Positions 8,353 through 16,944 of a stretch of DNA of 64,000 nt are shown here, in pieces; position 1 is the first letter of the stretch; each line of letters starts with the position of its first letter. The position numbers and the translations under genes were made by a program. The notes under the pieces were generated by a model that worked only from the letters and a program-made list of their open reading frames with translations, searched no databases and was not told the DNA's origin. The DNA comes from Blautia hansenii DSM 20583 (GTDB taxonomy: Bacteria; Bacillota; Clostridia; Lachnospirales; Lachnospiraceae): NCBI RefSeq assembly GCF_002222595.2, contig NZ_CP022413.2, positions 2,976,001-3,040,000 of the forward strand, read 5' to 3'.

Positions 8353-11300
8353 TTATGAAAGCTTTTCTACACCTAATTTTACATTTTCGGAGTTAATCTT
8401 CCATTCTTTTGTATAACCACTCAGTTCATTATATACCACATTTTCTGCAAGAACCTCTGATTTGATTTCTTTTTCGTGCACACGGAAAATTCCTTCAATC
8501 ACCTGATTGTCTGCAAGAGAAATCTGGATTTTGTCCATAACCTCAAATCCTGCTTCCTTACGCATAGTCTGGATTTTGCTGATAATTTCACGAACAAATC
8601 CCTCTTCAATAAGCTCCGGTGTAAGGTTTGTATCCAGTACAACAGTTACGTCATTATCTGCTTCGGAAACATATCCTTCCATCTGTGCCATATCAATTAA
8701 AAGGTCATCTTCTGTGAGAACGATTTCTTGTCCGTTTACTTCAAAAGTAAGAGCGCCTTTTTCTTTTAATTCATCCATTGCTTTGTTTCCGTCAAGCTTA
8801 GAAAGTGTTTCTTTAATACCGCCTAAGAATTTTCCGTACTTCGGTCCAACTGTCTTAAGCTGTGGTTTAAAACTATAAGATGTAAATTCTCTTACATCGT
8901 CTGTGAATACCACTTCCTTCACATTCAGCTCGTCTGCAATGATTTCTTTATAGAATTCAGATAATTCAAACGGAGCTTTTACGAACATCTTGCCGATTGG
9001 CTGACGGTTCTTAATGTTTGCTGTATTTCTGCAAGCACGTCCCATAACAACCGCTTTCAGCAGATTATCCATGTTCTGCTCTAATTCTTTATCAATCCAC
9101 TCTTCTTTTACTTCCGGGAAGTCGCACAAATGAATACTTTCCGGTGCATTTTTATCAAGGCTTCTTACTAAGTTCTGATAAATGTCTTCTGTCATGAACG
9201 GAACCATTGGCGCTGCCGCTTTGGAAATTGTCACCAATGCTGTGTACAGAGTCATGTAAGCGTTAATCTTATCCTGCTCCATGCCCTTTGCCCAGAAACG
9301 TTCACGGCTTCTTCTTACATACCAGTTACTCATATCGTCTACAAATTCCTGAAGCGCTCTTGCTGTTTCCGGAATTCTGTAATTTTCCAGATTTTCATCT
9401 ACGGCTTTCACTACGGTATTTAATTTTGACAGCAGCCATTTATCCATTACAGGGAGTTTATCGTATTCTAATGTATATTTTGTTGCATCAAATTCATCAA
9501 TATTTGCATACAGCACAAAGAATGCATAAGTATTCCACAGTGTACCCATGAATTTACGCTGTCCTTCCTGTACGGCCTTTCCATGGAAACGGTTTGGCAG
9601 CCATGGCGCACTGTTTACATAGAAATACCAGCGAATTGCATCTGCACCGTATTTTTCCAATGCTTCAAACGGGTCTACGGCATTGCCTTTGGATTTACTC
9701 ATCTTCTGTCCGTTTTCATCCTGTACGTGTCCCAAAACAATAACGTTTTTATATGGCGCTTTATTAAATAACAGAGTGGACTCTGCCAGAAGGGAATAGA
9801 ACCATCCACGAGTCTGGTCTACTGCCTCTGAAATAAAGTCAGCCGGGAACTGCTGTTCAAATAAGTCTTTATTTTCAAATGGATAATGATGCTGTGCAAA
9901 TGGCATTGCTCCGGAGTCAAACCAGCAGTCAATTACTTCCGGTACTCTGTGCATTGGTTTTCCACATTTCGGGCAGGTAATTGTGATTTCGTCAATGTAT
10001 GGTCTGTGCAGCTCAACTGTCTTAGCAGCTTCATTTCCGCTCATTTCATAGAGCTCCTGTCTGCTGCCAATAGAATGCTGATGTCCGCATTCACATTCCC
10101 ATACGTTCAACGGTGTTCCCCAATAACGGTTACGGCTGATACCCCAGTCCTGAACATTTTCCAGCCAGTCTCCGAAACGGCCTTTTCCAATGCTTTCCGG
10201 TATCCAGTTGATGGTATTGTTGTTGCGGATTAAATCGTCTTTTACCTCTGTCATTTTAATGAACCAGGACTCTCTTGCATAATAAATCAAAGGAGTATCA
10301 CATCTCCAGCAGTGTGGATAGCTGTGCTCAAACTTCGGCGCAGAGAATAATAATCCTCTTTCATCTAAGTCTTTTAATACCTCAGGGTCTGCTTTTTTGC
10401 AGAAGGTTCCTGCCCATTTTGTTTCTGCTGTCATTTCACCTTTTTCGTCTACAAGCTGAAGGAACGGCAAATCGTATTTTCTTCCTACTTTACTGTCGTC
10501 TTCACCAAATGCAGGTGCAATATGAACAACTCCTGTACCGTCTGTTAAAGTTACATAGCTGTCGCATACTACATAATGCGCTTTTTTATTCAGCTTCTTA
10601 AAATTATATAATGGTTCGTATTCCTTATATTCCAAATCTTTTCCAACATAAGTTTCCAAAACCTCATAAGCAGGTGTTCCTTCTTCTCTCTCTAAAGAGC
10701 CAAGAACCGTATCAAGAAGCGCTTCTGCCATATAATAAGTATAACCGTCTGCTGCTTTTACTTTCACATACTGCTCATCAGGATTTACACAAAGGGCAAC
10801 GTTAGACGGAAGTGTCCAAGGTGTTGTGGTCCATGCCAGAATATAAGCGTCTTCCCCTACTACTTTAAAACGTGCAACAGCGGAACGTTCTTTTACGTCC
10901 TTATAGCCTTGTGCCACTTCCTGTGCAGATAAAGGAGTTCCGCAGCGTGGACAGTAAGGAACAATCTTAAATCCTTTATAAAGAAGTCCTTTGTTCCAGA
11001 TTTCTTTTAATGCCCACCATTCAGACTCAATATAGTTGTCATCATAAGTAACGTAAGGATTATCCATATCAGCCCAAAAACCTACAGTTGAGGAAAAATC
11101 TTCCCACATTCCTTTATATTTCCAAACGCTTTCCTTACATTTATCAATAAACGGAATTAAGCCGTATTCTTCAATCTGTTCTTTTCCGTCAAGACCTAAC
11201 AGCTTTTCTACTTCCAGCTCTACCGGAAGTCCATGTGTGTCCCAACCGGCTTTACGTGGAACCATTTTCCCTTTCATTGTACGGTATCTTGGTATCATAT

Positions 11301-11496
11301 CTTTGATAACACGGGTAAGTACGTGTCCGATATGCGGTTTGCCGTTTGCAGTAGGAGGGCCGTCATAGAAGGTATAGGTTTCTCCCTCTTTTTTCTGTTC
11401 CATACTCTTTTTGAAAATATCGTTATCTTTCCAGAATTTTTCGATATTTTTCTCACGTTCTACAAAGTTTAAATCCGTAGTAACTTTCTGATACAT
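8353..11496 (-). CDS. ileS: isoleucyl-tRNA synthetase
   Basis: A class I synthetase of 1047 residues that charges tRNA-Ile. HIGH is at residues 55-58, KMSKS lies near residue 600, and the editing (CP1) domain lies between. The C-terminal anticodon-binding part is long. The length and the RKAGWDTHGLPVELEVEK region (read in pieces) fit the IleS2 clade, which is longer than the classical bacterial IleS1 and is generally less sensitive to mupirocin; the sensitivity here is inference. GAGGAG precedes the ATG. A T-box leader with its own promoter lies upstream, so expression is expected to rise when uncharged tRNA-Ile accumulates. Confidence 0.97.
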   Translation of the reverse strand: MYQKVTTDLNFVEREKNIEKFWKDNDIFKKSMEQKKEGETYTFYDGPPTANGKPHIGHVLTRVIKDMIPRYRTMKGKMVPRKAGWDTHGLPVELEVEKLLGLDGKEQIEEYGLIPFIDKCKESVWKYKGMWEDFSSTVGFWADMDNPYVTYDDNYIESEWWALKEIWNKGLLYKGFKIVPYCPRCGTPLSAQEVAQGYKDVKERSAVARFKVVGEDAYILAWTTTPWTLPSNVALCVNPDEQYVKVKAADGYTYYMAEALLDTVLGSLEREEGTPAYEVLETYVGKDLEYKEYEPLYNFKKLNKKAHYVVCDSYVTLTDGTGVVHIAPAFGEDDSKVGRKYDLPFLQLVDEKGEMTAETKWAGTFCKKADPEVLKDLDERGLLFSAPKFEHSYPHCWRCDTPLIYYARESWFIKMTEVKDDLIRNNNTINWIPESIGKGRFGDWLENVQDWGISRNRYWGTPLNVWECECGHQHSIGSRQELYEMSGNEAAKTVELHRPYIDEITITCPKCGKPMHRVPEVIDCWFDSGAMPFAQHHYPFENKDLFEQQFPADFISEAVDQTRGWFYSLLAESTLLFNKAPYKNVIVLGHVQDENGQKMSKSKGNAVDPFEALEKYGADAIRWYFYVNSAPWLPNRFHGKAVQEGQRKFMGTLWNTYAFFVLYANIDEFDATKYTLEYDKLPVMDKWLLSKLNTVVKAVDENLENYRIPETARALQEFVDDMSNWYVRRSRERFWAKGMEQDKINAYMTLYTALVTISKAAAPMVPFMTEDIYQNLVRSLDKNAPESIHLCDFPEVKEEWIDKELEQNMDNLLKAVVMGRACRNTANIKNRQPIGKMFVKAPFELSEFYKEIIADELNVKEVVFTDDVREFTSYSFKPQLKTVGPKYGKFLGGIKETLSKLDGNKAMDELKEKGALTFEVNGQEIVLTEDDLLIDMAQMEGYVSEADNDVTVVLDTNLTPELIEEGFVREIISKIQTMRKEAGFEVMDKIQISLADNQVIEGIFRVHEKEIKSEVLAENVVYNELSGYTKEWKINSENVKLGVEKLS

Positions 11497-11564
11497 TGAT
11501 ATTTCTCCTCTCTTGAATTTCTTTGCATGTATGAAAAGAGTTTTTAGTTCATAGGACTAAAAAA

Positions 11565-11806
11565 CTCCCGCCCTGTAACAGGACGAGAGTAAAATTCACT
11601 TCGTTATACCACCTCTTACAACATACAAAGCATTATGACTTTTATATGCGCTCCCTTTAACGGAGGAAACCCGGCATCTCCTACTTTATTCAGATAGCAA
11701 CTCCGGAGTGATTTTCTTTCACCTCTACTAATATCAGGCTTCCACCATCCCTGACTCGCTGAAACTTTCGACAATCAAATACTCTCTCCATCACAGTTTT
11801 TCACAT
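11565..11806 (-). promoter_or_regulatory. T-box riboswitch leader of ileS (Ile)
   Basis: Reading the minus strand, a Stem I region (about 11800-11690) holds GCGAGTCAGGGATGGTGGAAGC-like elements and a candidate AUC specifier codon at 11712-11710, just before ACTCCGGAG. The T-box sequence GGTGGTAT (11613-11606) is followed by the terminator hairpin CTCTCGTCCTG...CAGGGCGGGAG (11589-11565) and a T run. The codon matches the downstream isoleucyl-tRNA synthetase gene. Confidence 0.9.
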
Positions 11807-11812
11807 AGATTT

Positions 11813-11842
11813 ATTATACTTAGTATCCTCCGAATTTGTCAA
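11813..11842 (-). promoter_or_regulatory. sigma-A promoter of the T-box/ileS transcript
   Basis: On the minus strand TTGACA (11842-11837) and TATAAT (11818-11813), both perfect, are 18 bp apart. The promoter is divergent from and only 34 bp away from that of the carboxypeptidase gene. Confidence 0.85.
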
Positions 11843-11876
11843 GGGCTAGGCGAAATTTTCCCTTTCTCCAAATTTA

Positions 11877-11905
11877 TTGATATAATTTTACAAATCGCTT
11901 ATAAT
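11877..11905 (+). promoter_or_regulatory. sigma-A promoter of the carboxypeptidase gene
   Basis: TTGATA at 11877-11882 and TATAAT at 11900-11905 with an ideal 17-bp spacer, 38 bp upstream of the start codon at 11944. Confidence 0.8.
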
Positions 11906-11943
11906 GTACAGTAGTTTATGTAATAAAAAAGTGAGGATTTTTT

Positions 11944-13380
11944 ATGAAAAAGAGGGGATTACCTTTGTTCTGTGCCCTTTTAACCAGTGTAGTACTCACT
12001 GTAGGAAACGGAACAACTATTGTCATGGCAACGGAAGCCACACCGGAAGCTTCTGTGGTATCGCCAGAAACACCGGAAGAACCGCCTGTTCCAGAAAGCT
12101 ACGAATGGGAAATTCAATCAAACAATATTCCCGGCTGGCCAGAAGGACCTAAAGTCATGGCAGAAACAGCCATTGTCATGGATATGGATACAGAGGAGAT
12201 ACTCTATGCAAAAGGAATTGATGAAAAACGTGCTCCTGCCAGTACAACAAAAATTCTGACAGCAATGCTGGCAATCGAAAAAGTACCTTTTGAAACTCAA
12301 ATTACCTTTACAGATGAAGTAAATAACATCGAAGCAGGAAGTACCCACATCGGTATTAAACCCGGAGAGACACTGACCATGAAAGACTGTGCTTATGCAA
12401 TTTTACTTGCATCTGCCAATGAAGTTTCCTCTGGTGTTGCAGAATATATCGGCACTACGGTTCCTGCTTTTGTAGACATGATGAATCAACGTGCAAAAGA
12501 GTTGGGATGTACCAATACCCATTTTGTCAACGCAAATGGTTTATACGATGAAAACCATTATACAACAGCCAGAGATTTGGCAATCATTGCAAAAGCCGCT
12601 TTTCAAAATGAAACTTTTCGGGAAGTTGTAAAAACACCTTATTATATCGTTCCAAAAACAAATATTACAGATGAAGAAAGATGGCTGAATAATCACCATA
12701 AAATGATTTTGCAAGGCTCTGAATATTATGAGGGATGTCTTGGCGGTAAAACAGGATATACAGAAAAAGCAGGAAATACACTGGTTACCTACGCAGAAAG
12801 AAATGGTCGAAAACTGGTCTGTGCTTTATTGGCTGACGTCAATGTTGTTGCCCAATACACTGACACCAAAGCTCTTTTAGATTATGGTTTTAACAGCTTC
12901 CAGCGTCTTGACACTACTGCTGTTTCTCTCTCTCCTGCAAAATCAGATAAACTGGGGAAACAATTGGAAGAAAAAGGGCTTTTATCCACAGCTTTAGAAA
13001 CCACTTCTATTAGTGTTCCCAAAGAACTAACAGAAGAATTAACCTATAAAACTACTTTAGAAAACAATATGCTTAATATTGATTATTATTATGGAAAACA
13101 ACAGATTGGAAGCTCATCTATGCAGGCTTCCGATGAAATCTTAAAGGTTTCTCAAGAACTATCTCCAAAAGAAGTAACAAAAACAGATGCATCTGTTTCT
13201 CCCAATCCTACAAAAGACAGTAATACTTCCGAAAAAGACAATATCCTTCCATCCTGGAAATACATTGCATTGTTTTTATTGATAACAGGTATTCTTTTCT
13301 ATATTGTTGTTCTAATTGTAAATATAAAACGAAGTATTAAAAGACGTAAACGCAAAAAAGCAAGAGAACGCAGAGATTAA
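11944..13380 (+). CDS. D-alanyl-D-alanine carboxypeptidase (S11, PBP5/DacF type)
   Basis: A membrane-anchored serine DD-peptidase that trims the terminal D-Ala from peptidoglycan pentapeptides. The 478-residue product has a signal peptide (cleavage near VMATEA), a Pro/Glu-rich linker, then the three S11 motifs: SxxK as STTK at 100-103, SxN as SAN at 157-159 and KTG at 269-271. A PBP5-type C-terminal beta domain follows, and the end has a membrane helix (about 438-460) and an Arg/Lys-rich tail instead of the amphipathic helix of E. coli PBP5. It is monocistronic, with its own promoter and a bidirectional terminator. DacF is a plausible name but paralogs (DacA, DacB) cannot be excluded. Confidence 0.93.
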   Translation: MKKRGLPLFCALLTSVVLTVGNGTTIVMATEATPEASVVSPETPEEPPVPESYEWEIQSNNIPGWPEGPKVMAETAIVMDMDTEEILYAKGIDEKRAPASTTKILTAMLAIEKVPFETQITFTDEVNNIEAGSTHIGIKPGETLTMKDCAYAILLASANEVSSGVAEYIGTTVPAFVDMMNQRAKELGCTNTHFVNANGLYDENHYTTARDLAIIAKAAFQNETFREVVKTPYYIVPKTNITDEERWLNNHHKMILQGSEYYEGCLGGKTGYTEKAGNTLVTYAERNGRKLVCALLADVNVVAQYTDTKALLDYGFNSFQRLDTTAVSLSPAKSDKLGKQLEEKGLLSTALETTSISVPKELTEELTYKTTLENNMLNIDYYYGKQQIGSSSMQASDEILKVSQELSPKEVTKTDASVSPNPTKDSNTSEKDNILPSWKYIALFLLITGILFYIVVLIVNIKRSIKRRKRKKARERRD

Positions 13381-13408
13381 ATTTCATATAGGATACTTTT
13401 TATGAAAT

Positions 13409-13451
13409 AAAATAGGGATACGCATACAAACTTCATGCGTATCCCTATTTT
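13409..13451. terminator. bidirectional terminator between convergent genes
   Basis: AATAGGGATACGCAT at 13411-13425 pairs perfectly with ATGCGTATCCCTATT at 13435-13449 and has A and T runs on either side. The stop codon of the convergent exonuclease gene (13447-13445) lies inside the stem. Confidence 0.9.
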
Positions 13452-14407
13452 TTCTTCTTTTCCTGATGCCTTTTCATACGACGCTTCTTTCTTAAAGCTT
13501 CCCTTTTCTCACGAATTTCTGATGCTTCTGCTTCATCAATTCGCTTTAAAGTTTTTACTACATAATATTTACCTTCATCTGTTTTCTTAATTCTTGCTTT
13601 TCCTTTAAAATAGCCATGCTCCGGACAATATGCAAGGCACAAATGCGATTTTGGATTAACGGAAAACCAGCGAATTTTCTTTTTGGCTGTCCGTTTGCAA
13701 AGAAAACACTGCGTTTTCGTAACTTCCTTATCCATCATTGCTTCTTCCTTCGAAGAAAATTCTCTGGATATAAATTTAGAATAATCCTTAAATACCGTAT
13801 AAATTTCACTATCCTTATTTTTAGGATTTTGATAACAATCAATAGAATAATTTCTTTTCATGAAATTTTCCGGTATTTTTTTCAATATTTCTGCTGTATA
13901 ATGCGCATCATTTAATGCCTGATGAAAAGTATCTCCTTTATCCATCTTCAAAAAGTCAATGGCATACTCTAAGGAACGAGTTGTTTTTTCATTCTCGTAA
14001 ATCAATCCAAATAATTTTTGCACATCGTAGTAAAAAACAGGTCCTTTCAGCAAAAAAAGCATTCTGTAATATTTCAAATTCCGCTGCAATTCCACCAAAT
14101 CCGCCGAACCCCATGTGCAAAATTTTACGTCTGTCCCGCACCACTCCAGAAATTTCTTTACAGCAGCTTTAAAAGGAATACCTTCCTCCAATCTATTTGA
14201 AGTAATTCCCAAAATTTCCTTCGTACGAAAATGCAGACGGTGGTAAACTACAGGTTTTATAATCTCCTGAAAAGAATCCACTATATTTCTGTTCTCATCC
14301 AGCTTTACTGCACCAATTTCAATAATCTCAAAAGGCAATTTTTTATTTTCTTTTTCTTTTCCGTAAGGGCATTGATTCCATTCTAAGTCAAAAACAATAT
14401 AATTCAT
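13445..14407 (-). CDS. DEDDh 3'-5' exonuclease with C-terminal zinc-finger-like region
   Basis: The protein has 320 residues. The N-terminal two thirds is a DnaQ-like exonuclease of the ERI-1/KapD type: Asp7 and Glu9 in FDLEW, a later Asp in the GSADLVEL helix, and His/Asp in HQALNDAHYTAEIL, which together form the DEDDh metal site. Residues after about 230 carry CFLC and, 30 residues later, CLAYCPEH, which looks like a zinc ribbon, then a very basic tail. The family trims single-stranded DNA or RNA; the zinc element and basic tail suggest nucleic-acid binding, but the substrate is unknown. It is monocistronic and the terminator overlaps its stop codon. Confidence 0.85.
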   Translation of the reverse strand: MNYIVFDLEWNQCPYGKEKENKKLPFEIIEIGAVKLDENRNIVDSFQEIIKPVVYHRLHFRTKEILGITSNRLEEGIPFKAAVKKFLEWCGTDVKFCTWGSADLVELQRNLKYYRMLFLLKGPVFYYDVQKLFGLIYENEKTTRSLEYAIDFLKMDKGDTFHQALNDAHYTAEILKKIPENFMKRNYSIDCYQNPKNKDSEIYTVFKDYSKFISREFSSKEEAMMDKEVTKTQCFLCKRTAKKKIRWFSVNPKSHLCLAYCPEHGYFKGKARIKKTDEGKYYVVKTLKRIDEAEASEIREKREALRKKRRMKRHQEKKKK

Positions 14408-14506
14408 ATCAGTACCTCTCCTTGCCAGTCATTGGCTTAGCAAAACAATTCTAGCAAAATATTATTTACAAGTCAATGTTCGAACAAAAACCTTCCCTGA
14501 ATATAA

Positions 14507-14546
14507 AAAGAAGCTGTCCACTAATTCTCTAGTGTAACAGCCTCTT
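14507..14546 (-). terminator. terminator of the rpmG-secE-nusG-rplK-rplA operon
   Basis: On the minus strand AAGAGGCTGTTACACTA pairs with TAGTGGACAGCTTCTT and runs into TTTTTAT. Confidence 0.85.
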
Positions 14547-14559
14547 ATTTGTTCATCTA

Positions 14560-15255
14560 TTACTGAGCTAATTTAACTGGGTTAACCTTTACGCTTGGTC
14601 CCATTGTGGAAGCCAGAGTTACGCTCTTTAAGAACACACCCTTTAATGCGCTTGGTCTAGCTTTGTTAATAGCTCCCATAAGCGTCTGGAAGTTGTCCGC
14701 TAACTGCTCCTCTGTGAAAGAAGCTTTTCCGATTGGCACGTGAATGATGTTTGTTTTATCAAGACGATATTCAATCTTACCAGCTTTGATATCCTGAACA
14801 GCTTTTGTAACGTCCATTGTTACTGTACCGGCTTTTGGGTTTGGCATTAAGCCTTTAGGTCCGAGAACACGTCCTAAACGACCAACAACACCCATCATGT
14901 CCGGAGTTGCAACAACAACATCAAAATCTAACCATCCTTCGTTCTGGATCTTTGGAATTAAGTCCTCAGCTCCTACGAAATCTGCACCAGCTGCTAATGC
15001 TTCGTCAGCTTTTGCATTCTTAGCGAATACTAAAACACGAACAGTTTTTCCTGTTCCGTGAGGCAGTACAACTGCACCACGAATCTGCTGTTCAGCATGA
15101 CGTCCATCACAGCCTGTTCTGATATGAGCTTCGATTGTTTCGTCAAATTTAGCTACGGCTGTTTTCTTTACTAAAGAAATTGCCTCTGCTGGATCATATA
15201 AATTTGTACGGTCAACTGCTTTTGCAGCCTCTGCGTATTTCTTTCCGCGTTTCAT
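14560..15255 (-). CDS. rplA: 50S ribosomal protein L1
   Basis: A 231-residue protein of normal L1 length, starting [10 protein letters not shown]. It binds 23S rRNA at the L1 stalk and helps move deacylated tRNA out of the E site. The typical L1 block [14 protein letters not shown] is present in the middle of the protein, as is the domain II region around AEDLIPKIQ. The ATG follows a TAGGAGG site. It is the last gene of the operon. A 29-bp element that can fold into a hairpin precedes it, and L1 is a known autogenous repressor in other bacteria, so that element may be its operator. Confidence 0.98.
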   Translation of the reverse strand: MKRGKKYAEAAKAVDRTNLYDPAEAISLVKKTAVAKFDETIEAHIRTGCDGRHAEQQIRGAVVLPHGTGKTVRVLVFAKNAKADEALAAGADFVGAEDLIPKIQNEGWLDFDVVVATPDMMGVVGRLGRVLGPKGLMPNPKAGTVTMDVTKAVQDIKAGKIEYRLDKTNIIHVPIGKASFTEEQLADNFQTLMGAINKARPSALKGVFLKSVTLASTMGPSVKVNPVKLAQ

Positions 15256-15270
15256 ATAAATAACCTCCTA

Positions 15271-15299
15271 GTGGTAATTGCGGGAATGTCCCTCCCACG
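15271..15299 (-). repeat. hairpin element, copy 2, between rplK and rplA
   Basis: A 29-bp sequence identical to 15757-15785. On the minus strand it can fold with GTGG/CCAC outer pairs and a GGGA/TCCC inner stem around an internal loop, 15-20 bases before the rplA start. Confidence 0.8.
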
Positions 15300-15311
15300 T
15301 TTGTTGATAGT

Positions 15312-15737
15312 TTAATCTTCTACTTGAATACCCATACTTCTTGCAGTACCAGCAATCATGCTCATAGCTGCTTCTAAGGATGCTGCATTTAAGTCTGGCA
15401 TTTTCATTTCTGCAATTTCCTGGATTTTAGCTTTAGAAATTGTAGCAACTTTTGTTTTATTTGGAACGCCTGAACCAGATTTGATGTTACAAGCTTTCTT
15501 TAATAAAACAGCAGCCGGCGGAGTTTTTGTGATGAAGCTGAAGCTTCTGTCCGCATATACTGTAATAACAACAGGGATGATTAAGTCTCCCTTATCTGCT
15601 GTTCTTGCGTTAAATTCTTTTGTAAACTGAACAATGTTTACACCGTGCTGACCTAAAGCAGGACCAACTGGTGGAGCTGGTGTTGCCTTTCCAGCAGGAA
15701 TCTGTAATTTAATATAACCTGTTACTTTCTTTGCCAT
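15312..15737 (-). CDS. rplK: 50S ribosomal protein L11
   Basis: The product is 141 residues, exactly the usual length, when translation begins at the ATG at 15737 ([10 protein letters not shown]). That start has GGAGGTG seven bases upstream; the in-frame GTG at 15746 lies inside this ribosome-binding site and is not used. The N-terminal domain contains the Pro-rich stretch [19 protein letters not shown] (thiostrepton and factor-binding region), the C-terminal domain binds the GTPase-associated 23S rRNA. The gene follows nusG after 97 bp, with the hairpin element in between. Confidence 0.98.
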   Translation of the reverse strand: MAKKVTGYIKLQIPAGKATPAPPVGPALGQHGVNIVQFTKEFNARTADKGDLIIPVVITVYADRSFSFITKTPPAAVLLKKACNIKSGSGVPNKTKVATISKAKIQEIAEMKMPDLNAASLEAAMSMIAGTARSMGIQVED

Positions 15738-15756
15738 TTTCGGCACCTCCTATAAT

Positions 15757-15785
15757 GTGGTAATTGCGGGAATGTCCCTCCCACG
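15757..15785 (-). repeat. hairpin element, copy 1, upstream of rplK
   Basis: An exact 29-bp copy of 15271-15299, here 20 bp upstream of the rplK start. Its position in front of two ribosomal protein genes suggests translational control. Confidence 0.8.
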
Positions 15786-15834
15786 AGCCATGTGACATTA
15801 TGACCCTTGCGTCCTGTTATTTCTCTTGTCTGTC

Positions 15835-16356
15835 TTATGAAAGACTCTTTACTTCTGCGAAACTTAAATCTACTGGTGTTTCGCGACCAAACAGCTCAAC
15901 ATTAATTGTCACAATCTGTTTTGCTTCATTAATACTCTGAACAACGCCCACAGTATCTTTCCAAACACCGCCTGTGACAACGACACTGTCGCCTTCTGTG
16001 AAGTCAATCTCAACATCTCCTGTAAAGGAAATACCAAGTGCTTCAATTTCTCCCTCTGTAAGAGGAACCGGCTTAGACCCCGGACCAACAAATCCTGTAA
16101 CACCACGTGTGTTTCTCACGACATACCATGTGTCGTCGTTCATTACCATGTGAATCAGAACATAGCCTGGGAACATCTTTTTCTGAACCTGTTTTTTCTC
16201 ACCGTTCTTCAGCTCTACTACGTCCTGCATGGGTACTCGGACTTCTAAAATCTGATCCTCCAGGTGTCTGTTTTCAATTGTCTTATCAATGTTGGCCTTT
16301 ACTTTGTTTTCATACCCTGAATAGGTATGAACAACATACCAATTTGCTTCTGACAT
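15835..16356 (-). CDS. nusG: transcription termination/antitermination factor NusG
   Basis: The 173-residue protein starts at the ATG at 16356 (MSEANWYVVH), with AAGGTG six bases upstream; the GTG at 16365 lies in that site and is rejected. The NGN domain has the WYVVHTYSGYENKVKAN opening and FPGYVLI, and the KOW domain is near the C-terminus (EGDSVVVTGGVWKDTVG). NusG contacts RNA polymerase and modulates pausing. It sits between secE and rplK as in most Firmicutes. Confidence 0.97.
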   Translation of the reverse strand: MSEANWYVVHTYSGYENKVKANIDKTIENRHLEDQILEVRVPMQDVVELKNGEKKQVQKKMFPGYVLIHMVMNDDTWYVVRNTRGVTGFVGPGSKPVPLTEGEIEALGISFTGDVEIDFTEGDSVVVTGGVWKDTVGVVQSINEAKQIVTINVELFGRETPVDLSFAEVKSLS

Positions 16357-16372
16357 CTTATTCACCTTGTCC

Positions 16373-16576
16373 TTACTTAATTAATAAGTTAAGCAGCTGC
16401 AAAATTCCGCTGTCAATAACAGCAATCAGCACTCCGACAACAGCAGTGATAGATACTACTGCAACCGTCTGTTTTACCAGAGTCTGCTTATCAGGCCAGA
16501 TTACTTTCTTAAACTCTGCCTGAAGTCCTTTCCATCTGTTCTTTTTTGGAGCTTTCTGCTTTTTTTCTGCTTCCAT
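16373..16576 (-). CDS. secE: preprotein translocase subunit SecE
   Basis: A 67-residue single-span membrane protein: a basic cytoplasmic N-terminus with the conserved amphipathic helix (WKGLQAEFKKVIWPDKQ) and one transmembrane helix at about residues 40-62. It is the essential small subunit of the SecYEG channel. Its end is separated from nusG by 16 bp, consistent with one transcript. Confidence 0.96.
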   Translation of the reverse strand: MEAEKKQKAPKKNRWKGLQAEFKKVIWPDKQTLVKQTVAVVSITAVVGVLIAVIDSGILQLLNLLIK

Positions 16577-16596
16577 AATTCACCTCTTAAACCTTA

Positions 16597-16746
16597 TTAT
16601 TTGGTTTCTTTGTGCAATGTATGAGTCTTACAGAATTTGCAGTATTTTTTTGTCTCCAAACGTTCTGGGTGATTTTTCTTTTCTTTTGTCATGTTGTAAT
16701 TACGCTGTTTACATTCTGTACATGCCAATGTGATTTTTACGCGCAC
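16597..16746 (-). CDS. rpmG: 50S ribosomal protein L33
   Basis: A 49-residue gene that starts with GTG at 16746, eight bases after GGAGGTGGAG, and ends with TAA at 16597. The protein begins [12 protein letters not shown] and contains two CxxC pairs (CTEC and CKFC) for zinc binding, plus the family block [17 protein letters not shown]. The Cys+ form indicates the zinc-dependent paralog. It is the first gene of the rpmG-secE-nusG-rplK-rplA operon. Confidence 0.95.
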   Translation of the reverse strand: MRVKITLACTECKQRNYNMTKEKKNHPERLETKKYCKFCKTHTLHKETK

Positions 16747-16909
16747 GACTTCTCCACCTCCATGTGTCTTTTATCGCTGGCAGCTTCACGTAACCGCCAT
16801 TTTGCAACGTCTTGTTACCGCAACAAAGGTTCTTTTTTACCACAATTTCGCTTTTTGTGAAACTAAAATTAGGCATAAAAAAAAGACCTACTTCCACTGT
16901 TGCTGTTAA

Positions 16910-16938
16910 AGCGTATCATAGCACGCCGTCTTTGTCAA
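16910..16938 (-). promoter_or_regulatory. putative extended -10 promoter of the rpmG operon
   Basis: On the minus strand a perfect TTGACA (16938-16933) is followed after 17 bp by TACGCT (16915-16910) with TG one base upstream, an extended -10. The leader to rpmG is about 155 nt and has no feature I recognise. The -35 box lies only 7 bp from the end of the ABC-F remnant. Confidence 0.6.
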
Positions 16939-16944
16939 GTTTTT

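Noticed and set aside
15746..15746. GTG start for rplK (and likewise GTG at 16365 for nusG)
   Set aside because: Both lie inside the ribosome-binding site of the ATG that gives the normal family N-terminus.
16747..16909. tRNA or riboswitch in the rpmG leader
   Set aside because: No cloverleaf or known riboswitch core could be found in this stretch; it is left as a plain leader.
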